A DNA stretch of 64,000 bases from Lumbricus terrestris (lineage: Eukaryota > Annelida > Clitellata > Crassiclitellata > Lumbricidae): contig OX457038.1 of assembly GCA_949752735.1 (NCBI GenBank), forward strand, positions 19,404,512 through 19,468,511, written 5' to 3'. The position numbers and the translations under genes are program-made. This document shows positions 11,001 to 24,400 of the stretch, piece after piece. Each line of letters starts with the position of its first letter. Position 1 is the first letter of the stretch. Below the pieces are notes generated by a model, which worked only from the letters and a program-made list of their open reading frames with translations, made no database searches and was not told the DNA's origin.

Positions 11001-14000
11001 TACCTTCCGAAACTTTTTGAAGTTCTTAATTGGCTTTCCTTTCCAAATGACAACCGCTTCACTAGCCATTCGCTTTGACCTTTGCTGACCTGGCTGTCGA
11101 ACAACCAAACTCTTCACTTCAGTGACGATAAGTCCACTTGGAAATTCTTCGACTTTTATAAAATCTGGGTCAACAGTCAACTGAAAAAATCCAACAAGAC
11201 AGTTAAGAAATAATTCATATTTCTGCTACATTTCTTCAGTTCACTTGAAGCTCTTCAATTGTTAGAAAATACGAATCAGGCGTCACTTAAACACAAGGCC
11301 AACGACAGAACTGACAAAGAATTTGATTTCTACAAATTCACGTTTAACTGAATAATTCTCATCACATAAATAAATTATGATACTAGTTTCCAAAGTTTGA
11401 ATACGACAGTAAAAGTGGCATAAATTAAAACAAATAAGATCACTAACTAAATAACAGAGAGGAAATCTTAAATAAGAAAAACTGACACTCACTCGAATTG
11501 GTAATGCAGCTGTCAAATACCCTGGTTGAATTTCGATATTTTCCTTGGTAGATTCTTTCTCCTGCAGAGATAAATACAGCTAACGTAATTCGATTGTGGT
11601 GGTTTGGATGATGTTAGAAATCATCACTCACAGCACAGTACACAGTGAATGGACTTAGATAATAGATATGAGCTAGTTGTAAGCTACTCTGCGGAAATTC
11701 TGCAGTGCAATTAAATTGATTTGTTGGATTAGCAAATTGCTCAATGAAATCTTCATTCTAATCAAATGCTTTCTCGAGCAGTTCTACCTTGGAGTTTCAT
11801 GGTCAATTGCCCTTCTAGTGATCAGAATGCAACTGTCTTTGTAAACTGTCAAGGCACGTTAATTTGAAACATAAAGACCACAGAACAACCAACACATTCG
11901 TTAGCGACAGTGCTAACTTTGGGTCGGGAGCGCTACTGAATCTGTGAGCGGTGCTATACAAATGTTCAATTACAATTACAATTACAATTACAAGACTTAA
12001 GAAAATGAACTCATAAAGAAAATAATCTTTCATCAAATAAAAACTATGCCTAAATAAAGCACAAATGTAAATTGCTGTATTTATCATGGCATCTTTGTTA
12101 TGTCTTCCAGTCATAAACAAATACTGATTTACTGTTGATTTAATATCATATAGGCAAGCAAAGATGGCACCTCGGATTTGTTGTGGTGTTTGAGCATCAC
12201 TGCATAGATTGTTCAATTAAAATTACAATTATTACCTGTAGAAGAGATTCAGAAAAGACACAAGCACAAACATACATGTATATAACACATATTCCACATA
12301 TATATTTCACATACAACACGAAAGTAATATTTTTATTAAACAATTTTACTCAAAGGTACCTAACTGTGTATCTTAAAAGAATCATCTCTCAACAAGACAA
12401 CCAAGCTGATAATAATAATAGTACTACTAACCAAGAATGACACAGACGTTTTGCAATCCTCTAGTTTCGAAAACGATTTCTTATTGGGAGCATCACTTGC
12501 TTTCTGGCCCACAACATTTGACGAACTTTGACACCTTCCTCCAACGTTAACTTTCCGAGTTTGTGGTTCACCTGCGCCATCCATCAAACTGGAGTCGACT
12601 TCCATTTTCACGTCTGCTACTCTGCTTGACAACTGCGTACAGCTGCCAATACTAAACTGCATATCCAACGACTCACTCGTTCCCTCAGGCACTGTGTATG
12701 TCATCGGATTGTCGGCAAGATTTAAACTTTCTTTGCAATCAGAAACTTCGTTGGTTGTACTGCTAGGATTCAGTTGCTCACTGTGACCAAGTTTTCTCGT
12801 TTCTGCTACACTGATCTTCTCAACACCAGAAAGAAATGTTGATCCACTGGACCTATCTGAGCTTTCGAATACATCTTTAGTTGTCGCGGCACGGATTTTT
12901 TTGGATGGAGTGGATACTTCGGAAAGAGTAGTCAACGCTACAGCAGTCGAATCTCTGGAATCAGTTTCTTCTCGTGCCCTAAACAACAGATTAGCTTTTT
13001 TGTTAAACAGGAACCTGAAGCTGTGAAAAAAATATGTGAGCCATTTTTTCAAGGCTAATTTCATATTTTATTATATGTGCTTAATAAAATTGCTTATATC
13101 TAAGTTCAAACCCCTCATAGCTATCAGGAAGTCCACATTCTGAACTTAACACTTTAACAATGAGCTGCATTGGTGTCTCAGTCAAGTTAATCACATGCTC
13201 GACTTGCTCGTTTGTTTTGTGTTAAAATGTACAATCTGAATTGTTAATACGAAAATATCAGCATAAAACAAAACAGCATAAATACTTCAGTAAGGGCACT
13301 TGGAGATTATTAAAGTATTACATGTGCCTTGGATAAACCAACCAGGAACAGGAGAAATACCGAACAAAATCAACATGCAAGTAAAAAATCATTGGGATGC
13401 AAAGGCACAACTATGAGTCAACTCTGCAAATGTAATTTCTTACCTTTTCTTAACTCTGGTACTCTGCTGTTCAGCTGCTGGCTGGCTTAAAGGTTCTTCT
13501 TTAATCTAAACAAGATTTGCAACATACACCTGAAAAACCTCTGACCTGCTACATTAGGCTAACTAGTGTAGCTCTTATAGTCGTTGAAATAATCAAAGAT
13601 ATATACAAGTTCACATCATCATATCGTATACCTTGTTCAATGACCCGCTTGCAACCTTCTCTCCTTTACCTAAGCTTTGGACTTGTAACCATCAAACCAT
13701 ATAATTTCTGATCTGAGCCGTACGCTAACAAATTTCTCAAGAGATACTAAAAGTTAAGCACCGAGCAACAACATATGCACAAGTGCCGTATCATAATGGT
13801 GGAAGGCGGATGGTAAAGGCAATCTTTAAATCTAAAAAATTATTAAGGTCAGGAATATGTGTGAAGCAGGTTTGCAGAGGTAAGATATAATTTGAAGACA
13901 AGGTGCAAGCTAGAATGCTGGATCGTAACCCTTAAACAACAAAAAGAATTTTTATCACCTAGGCCTAGGCTCTGATAAGAAGCAGTTTTACCGTGAAACC

Positions 14001-15175
14001 TGACCTATAAATCAAAAGTGCAATCTGCATGTGTGATATCTCAGTAAGATCATGACGTACAGACATAATGCAACAATAATTCCTTAGCATTTACTCTCCT
14101 TCTCGCATTGATCCATTCACAGTTTTAATTTTGTCTGGCATTCTATTTCTGTCTGATGTTGGTTACTGCAAGATCAAGAGATGGATGTGAAGAAAAAGAC
14201 TGCATACTTTGGTGGCATGTGGTAAAATGATTTTCATTTGAATTAAAAAGACTGAATGAAGAACCAAAAGCAACGCGAAAAAAAGCAGAAGCTGAGCTGA
14301 GGTTCAGCTGAAGACCTGTGGCAGAGACAGCGACATAGAGATGAGCATTATCAGCATATTAGTTGACCACTCAAAGACAAAATAAATTGTACTGTGCCAA
14401 CAGCGGTACTTCGCGTTAAATATTTTGTTGACCTCTGTCCCAGAACAACATTGCTTCGTTAAACAAGAACAATAGAACATCTGTTTTAACTACCTGAACA
14501 GGTGGCAGAGGAATTCTAAACGTTGAGCTTTGAGTAAGGCTGGCAGTAGCTGGAGTCCTACAAAGACAATATTCTGCCTTGAAACATAGGTGATATTGCA
14601 ATTCAATGTTTCATTTACTAAGTACCAATAGTCATATTTTTAAACATAATTCTACAGCTATTAAATCCACAATTGAAACAGCAAACCAATAACCTTAAAT
14701 GTCGATTATGGCTCAACAATCACCGAAAGCTAAAGTCATGGCATTTCAGAGATAAAAAAACTGCCACAGTGGACAAAAATAACCAAAGAATAAAATAAGC
14801 TATGGCCACCTAATGACATCCATCATAAACTGATGTGATTCCAGCACAAAATAACCACCTTCCTTCACCATCTTTGAATAAGTTCCATGCAGTCATATAC
14901 CGTATACAACTATACATGCATATAGATTGCATTAAATGATTGCCTACTTGTTCACAAATTACGAAATTCACAGAATGCTCCATTGCAGTTGCTAGATGTG
15001 CTATGCGAAACAATCTTTCTGATAATATAAAGCCTTCACCGTCATTCTGACAACTTTAAACCATGGCTAAGACATTCCTTTCCAATATCTCTTTTAACGC
15101 TTAAATTGATCTTAATTCACATATCGTATCCATTTCTTAAGCCTCAGCTGTCTTTGTTACAAAACTTGTCTTCCT

Positions 15176-15212
<37 letters not shown>

Positions 15213-15277
15213 CCACCACCACCACCACCACCACCACCACCACCACCACCACCACCACCACCACCACCACCACCACC

Positions 15278-15311
<34 letters not shown>

Positions 15312-15435
15312 TCATCATCACTCCCGACTCTAGCATGGCAAAAAAGCACAGTTTTGACTAAAAAAGCGTCAGCAACTCAGCGTTATATATTATCATTAAA
15401 GTGCTAAGTTCAATATGTGATCCTCCTGATGTCTG

Positions 15436-15471
<36 letters not shown>

Positions 15472-18400
15472 ACATATGAAATGACAGTCTTGCCTTTTAA
15501 TGGTTGATTGCGATTGTCCAACAGATGCAGACTGCAGTGGATTCTGTGACACAGACTGCGCAGGAAGACCAGAAGTAGAAACAGCTTCAAACCAAATGAA
15601 ACCAAACATATCTATAGTCCATGTAATTAATTCGTTAAAGATTTCGATAACAACTCAGATGCACTCCCGACTCTAGCATGGCAAAAAAGCACAGTTTTGA
15701 CTAAAAAAGCGTCAGCAACTCAGCGTTATATATTATCATTAAAGTGCTAAGTTCAATATGTGATCCTCCTGATGTCTGTAAGGGACTAAACTTAGATATA
15801 AACATATATAATGAAATATGGAATTACTATATTATAATACAGTACAGAAATAATGAAAATGTCACACTTCCAAAACTTTACATGAAGCTTGCAATTATTA
15901 AGACAGCTGAAACTTTCACTAACTAGAAGCTGGTTTTATGACAGCCAACATTGGTAGCAAGGTACGGCATTAAAAAGATGGTAATAATTACCAAAGTAAA
16001 CTGCAGTTTAACCGATCATCAAAATATTCGCTGTTTTACTATAATAATATTCTATGAATCATGGACATTGCACAATCATGACACAAATTAAATTAAGGTG
16101 AATCTAATCATTCGTAAAGATAGCAATAGTCTCAGAGTCTATGCCACGGCATTGACACACACTTTCGATGGTACACATTTGATTGGCATAGTCTGCAGCG
16201 TGCAATTGATGGTGCACAATTTGTCCTGCATGAAAAAATGGGACACTGCTACTTACTATAAAATTATTTATGACAATGACAGTAATACACATAACAATGA
16301 TAGTAATCATGAATAATACCAATGGCTAATCCAGGTAAACTTTATCCTCTCACAATGATTATCATTTTTATTCTTACAATTGATTATCATTTTTATTCTT
16401 ACAACTGACAAAAAACACCTTTTGGTGTCATATACATCAGGATACCTTCAAAATATTTTCAATACAATCAAAAAGGAACAAGTAATACTGGTAAAAGTAT
16501 ATCAATCTAAGATGCTGTAATTCTTTAGATGCACGCAGAGAGCAGTGATAATGATGAGCCAAACCGAGTTCTATGCTGGGATTGCACTGAGTTGCTGTAG
16601 AACAATACAGAACGGCAAATCCTATTTCCGACTCGGCAATCATTCGCCTTTTCATTCTAAACAATTACACATAACAAAAGAAATGAAAGAAAACTGTGGC
16701 AACTACATGGGAATGGTATTGGTTCATTCAACATCTTTATATCTTAGATGCAGCTCCATTCACTCAGCTCAAATAAAAGTTTCTTTCGGACTATTTAGAT
16801 CGCACTTATTCTGATCTCAACGGTGATTTTACTCGGCCTGTGCCAGTCTCAACCAAACGAAATTGCCTCACAAAATGGTGGTGACCAAACCCTGCTCCTT
16901 CCCCTTCTTCCTTTTCCTCAGTTTTCCATATGAACATTTAGAATCCTTGTCTGCCAATTTAAGAACACTTGCTCAGTGCTATCGTGATAGCGGCAATAAT
17001 TTCATGCTCAAGCCTTGTTGCTTAACAAAGTACATGTCTACATTATGTTCCTGCTCATAGCTGTTAATATGTTAGAATGTCTGCCATATCTGCAAAGACT
17101 TCAGCACAAGACCATAGAGTGGTGGTGACTGGACACATAGATGCAGGGGCGGATCCAGGGGGGGCCAATCCGGCCATGGCCCCCCCATTTAGAAATTTCT
17201 TTATTTTTGACCAGCTATTTTGCTCGGAAAGTAGACGTGGCCCCCCCATGAGTGGTTCCGTAGGACTTTGGCCCCCCCCTTCGAAAATTTCTGTATCCGC
17301 CCTTGCATAGATGCATGTATCGTCGCCTGAGAATGCCCTGAAAATGGACATACGACAGGTAGTTTTCGCTGAATATCTTTAAAAACGACACTTTGTATCT
17401 TCTAGCGATTAAAACTGAAGAAACATAAACAAATGTCTGCTACAAAACAACTCTAAACTCGATTTCGATAAAAAGACACAACAAGATAATTCTCAGGCTT
17501 TTCAAGTGCTGATAACAGCGCCACACAAGTGATACTCAAGCTAAGTACAAAATACAGCCTGAGTCGCTCAGCATGTATCATATGATGGGAGGAGACCGTT
17601 CCGGAAAGTTCCGGAGCATGCAAAACAGGAGGCATGTGAGTGTGAGACTGAAATACGAGAAATCTCCAGACTAAGCATCAAAATAATTGTCTGAAGATAG
17701 ATTGTCTAAATTCAGACACTAAGTCGCCTTTAATAACACCATAAATTAGACAAGTTATTATGCAAGAGTAGCAATTTCATACAGCAGCACACAAATTATC
17801 TTTATGCATGTATATTAAGTTAAAGAGGTTAATTCCAAACAACAGTGATGCATGTTTTAAGCAGTCATTACCTGGTTAATACGGACTGAATGTTCTGTAT
17901 CCAGGATGCGGCTGCCTGTGATCCAGCTGCATCTGGCATCATGATGCATACACCATCTGCAGCAGCCAACGCCTCAACATTCTCCACATCGGTGATCAAT
18001 TTCGTTTTGGCACCTCCAAGTTCCAATCCCACATGAAGCTTCTTAAACTGAACATTTATTAGCAAAGCAATTATTACCATGACCCTGAGACTTTATAGCA
18101 CCCATGCATTCTTCAGTTCCTAAATTCTATCTCATAAATACACAGCCATATGTCAAGTCAAAATCAATTTTAATTTTCTGTACAGCTACAAGGCATGAAC
18201 ATTAAATTAAATATTGCCACTATCACAATAGCACATTTATGCCACCCAAGAATTTCTTCAACAACTCCATATATATGAAATGATGAAGATGATAACATTG
18301 ATGGCGATGACAAGAATACTTATAACAAACTAGCAGTAGTAACCTTATCTAATCTATTCTCATTTCATTGCATCTATCTTATGTGTAACTCTAGACATCA

Positions 18401-21400
18401 CCAGCTATGGCTGCTTCCAAGTGATACCTGAGCCAACAGTCAGACTGAACCAATTGAGAGCTAAAGACAAGAGGGCTCTCTCTAAACTGAAAACGGAAAG
18501 TTTCAGGGCATGATCTGAATGATATTGATGAAACAACAGATCAAATAGAACTAAGAAAATGAATCACAAAAGCCACACATACATGCCAATAATGTCAGAA
18601 GTCCAGCCCTTGTCTTCCAGCCCTTGTCTTCATTCAATTTAAAGCAAGAATCAAAACTTGTGCATATGTTATTCTCAGGAGTTGAGCAAGGAACAAAGTT
18701 ACGTCAGCTGGCATCAGAGTAACTGTAAAGCAAAAATACTGCTGACATACTCAACTTAGATAAATATAGTTAATCGCAATAAAAACCTGGGAAGGTGAGA
18801 GAAAGATGAACGTTTTTCCTGAAAACAGCGTCTGACGTCTTGCATCCGGACTGAAGGAAACATCGGCTGAGCTGACTTGAGATTCACTTAAACTCGGAAG
18901 ATAACTTGACAGAACAGAAAAACACACAAATTCAACCGAAATCAAAATTAATATTTTGTATTTTTTCTTTCGTCAAAATCATTCATTCATGACTTATGGG
19001 TGCATAATTACTAACGCCATAATGCTATCACAATTAGGAAAGCAACTAAGTTCCAACAATTTTACGTTCTTCTTAACCCCTTTAGCGTTCGCCCCGAGTT
19101 TACTCGTCCGGGAAAAATCGTATGACAAACGTTCACCCCGAGTTATCTCGTCCAATAGATGAAAAGGCTACCATAGGACGGTGGCCCTGATTATACTCTA
19201 TATATACTAGACTATATACTATACCATAAACTATATACTATACTATATACTATACTATATACTATATACATACATATATATATACTATACTATATACTAT
19301 ACATATACTATACATATACTATACTATATATACTATATACTATACTATACTATATACTATACTATACTATATATACATATACAATATACTATACTATATA
19401 CTATACTATACTATATACTATACTATATACATACATACATATATATATATACTATACTATATACTATACATATACTATACTATATATACTATATTATATA
19501 CTATACTATATATACATATACAATATACTATACATATACTATAATATATATACTATATATTATATACTATACTATACTATATACTATACTATATACTATA
19601 TACTATACTATATACTATATATACTATATACTATACTATATACTATACTATACGAACCACGCTGAGCTTCTGGTTCCCCGCTCACGGACTGCTATCCGAC
19701 AGTGTCGTTCATTCTCTGTTGCAGGTCCTACAGCTTGGAATGGTCTCCCTGTTACACTGCGCTTAATTCCCAGGGGTCACTCCGCTCTGTTCCTTAAGAA
19801 CCTAAAAACTGTTTTATTTAGCCGTGGCTGGGCCGGGAGCGCTTCTGAGTAGCCTACCTTGAAGAGGCGCTATATAAATTTCTGAAATAAATAAATAAAT
19901 ACTATACTATATACTATACTATACTATATATATACTATACTATATACATACATATACTATACATATACTATACTATACTATATACTATACTATATACTAT
20001 ACTATATATATATATATACTATACTATATACTATACTATATGCTATACTATATACTATACTATATATACTATACTATATACTATACTATATACATACATA
20101 TACTATACTATATACTATACATATACTATACTATATGCTATACTATATACTATACTATACTATAAAATTATACTATACTATATATATACTATACTATATA
20201 CTATACTATATGCTATACTATATACTATACTATATATACTATATACTATACTATATATACTATACTATATACTATACTATATACTATACTATATACATAC
20301 ATATACTATACATATACTATACTCTATATACTATATACTATACTATATACTATAATAAATACTATACTATATACTATACTATACTATACTATATACTATA
20401 CTATATACTATACTATACTCTACATATACTATACTATACACTATACTATATACATGTACTATACTATATACTATACTATATACTATACTATATACTATAC
20501 TATATACTATACTATACTATATACTATACTATACTATACTATATACTATACTATATACTATACTATATACTATACTATATACTATACTATACTATATACA
20601 TACATATACTATATACTATACTATATACTATACTATATACTATACATATACTATATATACTATATACTATACTATATACTATACTATATACTACACTATA
20701 TACTATACTATATACTATACACTATACTATATACATACATATACTATATACTATACTATGATGATGATGATGGTGCTCTGCCCGAAGGCAGGTTCATTGG
20801 CTTTACGCCCCTGGGGATGAGATGAGTGAGGTGGTTTCCCGTTGCCTTCCCCACAGACAATGATGGGTAAGCAACTTGCCCAAGGTCGCTCCGCAGGAGC
20901 TTTCGCCCCTGCGTCCCACACCTGCTATCCCGAGATTTCTAAATCTCTGAATGTCAACTCCCAGCCCGGGGTTTGAACCGCAGTCCGTTGCAACCAACAG
21001 ACGAATGCAGCTCGCACTTACCGGTGTAGCTAACTAGGCCATACATATACTACACTATATATACTATATACTATACTATACTATATACTATACTATATAC
21101 TATACTAAATACTATACTATATACTATACTATACTATACTATACTATATACTATATACTATACTATATACTATACTATATACTATACTATATACTATACT
21201 ATATACTATATACTATACTATATACTATATACTATACTCTATATATACTATACTATACACTATACTATATACATGTACTATACTATATACTATACTATAT
21301 AAAAAAGTTTAAAAAATTTAAGTGATCAGATAAGGGTAGGTATTAAAAAAATTAAGAAACGCTAAAGGGGTTAAAACTTGTAATCACATTAATCTCAGTG

Positions 21401-24400
21401 GCACTTATTCTTACAGCCAATCTTGTTATTACTGCCAACATCAATACTTTCGTCTTGAAACTGTGCCAAAATTCTGTCAGTAGTTGCCTTTTAGGCTTTT
21501 AACAACATTAATTATTAACAATGATGTGTAATTGTCAATAACAATACTTAACATCAGAGATCCAGGCCACAATCAGAAATGCCTTTAGAAGCTCCTTGAT
21601 ATATGTAGCAATATTTAAAAAGTATCATTATCACTATATCATTAATCAGATATTTATTTGCAGCCTATTATAATTTCAACTGAGTAGCACAGATAGCTAG
21701 AAATGAACAAGTTTTAAATTGTATTTCATAACAGTAAATGCAGGTCATCATATGGAGTTGGAGTTTGAAATTTCCAAATGAAAACTGCCAGTGTTCTGGA
21801 TGTGTGGGATCTCAAATAAGGTAGAACTCATCAGAACCACAGTCATGCATACAAGATAACATCACAAAAACGTTTTAAATGATCACCTACTCTCCTGCAT
21901 TTGGCAATTTCATTGAACCCTCCTCCACCGCCTTCACCAGATCATCCAAGTACTGTGGAGTGACAATCGGTTTCAATGACACCAGAGCACAGATCACCTG
22001 AATCGAAAAACATGATGATTTTTATACAATGACACCAGAGCACAGATCACCTGAATCAAAAACATGATGATTTTTATCAACACAACCTCATTCACACATG
22101 GAATGAAAATGTGTGCATGAGATATCACCAATCTACATGCCACCAGACTATAATGTGTTAAATGTAGTAACCCTTTGATCCCAGCATTACTGCTTGGCGA
22201 GCATATCCAGGATTAAAATACAAATGCTATCTGAAACTGCAGATTTACTAGCGGTTTGGAGACAAAGGGTTAAACAGCTTTAAAACTACAACTTTAAACA
22301 TGAAAGCTCCTTAGAGAAATTTCTTAGAGGTGCTAATGTATTCTTAAAGCACAAAATTCTGCTATTCATGTAGCATAGTATAAGGTAGGCTACTGTCAGT
22401 CTGAGAGTTAAAACAACATTCTACAGCCACCATACAAACAACACACGCAAATAAGTAGAGAGCTTTCATATCTTCATCCATGCAACCTTGGAGGTGCTAT
22501 CTGCTAATTGTATTGTATTTAAACATTAATATAGCGTCTCTAGTATGGTGAACCGTTCAGAGGCGCTCTGCTAATAACTTGTTGACACAGTAGAAAAAAC
22601 CTGCTCTGGTTTAGAACCATAGGAAAATCTGAGACCAAAAGATGTGCTTCATTACCATGCCGACGGTGCCAAAGAACTTTCTGGGTCACAGTATTGGCTG
22701 TCATCAACCGATTTTTAAAAATCTATTTGGCTACAAATGAATTAACAAAATTTACAGCAATAATGCATTATAAATTATAAAAATATGCAAGGCATTATGA
22801 AGTTGCAAAAGTTTTCAAAACCAACTTGCCTTTATTGTTACGGAGAGATTAGTCATGACGACCAGCTGACATTCTCGACACCATTCGTTGACCAAGTGAC
22901 CTCCAAGTTTGATGACATTTCGCCTGACATCTTTCTTTGACGCTGGCACCAGGCATGAAGTCGTTACCACAAGTGGATCATAGATGGCACTGGAGTATAA
23001 ATTCAAAACAGAATACAAGTTGCCATCATCTATACATTGATGTCAGTTTATTCGAACAATTTATTCGTTGATCGTGAAAGAAATAATGCCTTTCAAGATC
23101 AAATGACTTGCATCCACCATCATAGTACACTTTGCATCGAGGCAATGCGCAGAGTGCCTCTATGAAAGATAGATCCGAAGTGGGGATATTATACGCAACC
23201 ATTCACCATGTGTCTCTACCAGCAGCAGTTCCTATGTATACATCAAGCAATGGTACTTGAGTTAATTCACTTTTTGGCTGCTCAAAGTGCAACAAGATGA
23301 TGGAATTCAACAAGATCATCAATCTTCGCAAATTGCCATAATGCCTGGTAAGTACTTACGGTAGTTAAACTTTTTCACTCACTAGAGTTTGAATCTTGGA
23401 CAGTGGGAAAAAAGATTACAATGTTGTTACGTGTAATTATTCATTATGAACTGCAACATATTGCCACAAGTCAGTAAGTTATTGTTCTTCATCATCTAAA
23501 ATGATTTACCAAAGGCACAATCATTTTATAAGATTAGATAACAGAGATGCCCCAAACTAACTGGTATCTGCTGATGCCGGCAGTACCAAAGATCAGCAGA
23601 TCTCCTTCACTTAGCGTTCTTTCCTCTCCATTCGCAATTCTGCCATCCTTCAGCTGGGTACCAAGTTTCGATATATCCTTGAAATGAAGTACAGACTTTC
23701 TCTCTGGAAATATCTATACACAGAACACATGTTTCTTGCTAAAGCCATATAACAAAGACCTTTAGCAATCAGGGTATATTACCTGTACTTCTAAACAGCA
23801 GTGATTGCACTAGTTGCCAAAAGAACACAGAACAATCCTTTTAAAATAGATCTGCCTGCTCACAAAGCACTACATTTCAACACATGTTCCATGCACATTA
23901 ATATTATAACTAGATATAGGCTATATTGTACACAATCAATGTGGCCCTTGCTGTGCCTTGCAGTCAAACATTGTTGGGATCTTAGCCAATCTCGGTAGCA
24001 CTGTATAATTCCAACATTGTCCAGTTCCAATCGTTTCATCGATTCTTTGTGTCATTCAGATTTAAACCTAAGACTTATCTTCTTCGATTTCGATATCCAA
24101 CATAGCATGCATTCCAATTCTCTCATCCATTGAATTTCAACATATTTCCTCAGACAACTTGGATACTATACAAATTTGCAACTTTTGACAGTTGACATCA
24201 AACAGCTCTCCCATGTTTAGATTTAAGGAAGTTACAAAGAAGAAGGCAGCCTGACAAAATCTATCTCTGGGTTTCTATTATCTTGTCATGAGCAATGAAA
24301 GAGGTGAAGATCACAATGCATTACCTTACCGGACATAAAAGGTGCCATGTAAATACGCTAAAAACATAAACACATAAGAAAACAGAGTATGGAGCATGCA

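Larger units (their letters stand above)
19190..21300. repeat. TATAC satellite array, about 1.6 kb in three blocks
   Basis: Irregular tandem units based on ACTATACTATAT (about 12 bp) occupy 19190-19651, 19901-20758 and 21040-21300. The array is interrupted by a LINE 3' fragment and a SINE. Long ORFs through it (for example 20135-20761) are pure Tyr/Ile/Leu repeats and not genes. Confidence 0.97.
19077..21370. mobile_element. TTAA-flanked piggyBac-like element filled with TATAC satellite
   Basis: Perfect 13-bp inverted ends CCCCTTTAGCGTT (19077) and AACGCTAAAGGGG (ending 21370) are each flanked by TTAA (19073-19076, 21371-21374). That is the target and CCC start of piggyBac-like elements. The left subterminal region has two GTTC(G/A)CCCCGAGTT-type repeats. 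The interior is the TATAC satellite plus nested LINE and SINE pieces. No transposase is visible. It lies in NBN intron 5. Confidence 0.8.

Noticed and set aside
12360..13064. 234-codon minus-strand ORF as a stand-alone gene
   Set aside because: Its internal part (12432-12978) is the large central NBN exon with matching phases; the ends are intron sequence.
15106..15349. Poly-His and poly-Asp/Gly ORFs, also at 63355-63661 and 60890-61090
   Set aside because: Pure microsatellite translations on both strands, inside introns of NBN and CAND1.
20135..20825. Long plus-strand ORFs of Tyr/Ile/Leu repeats
   Set aside because: They are read-through of the TATAC satellite with no start context or non-repetitive sequence.
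22027..22050. Upstream copy of the NBN exon 5 start as an extra exon
   Set aside because: It gives a frameshift and a stop codon, so it is treated as a decoy acceptor and not as coding.
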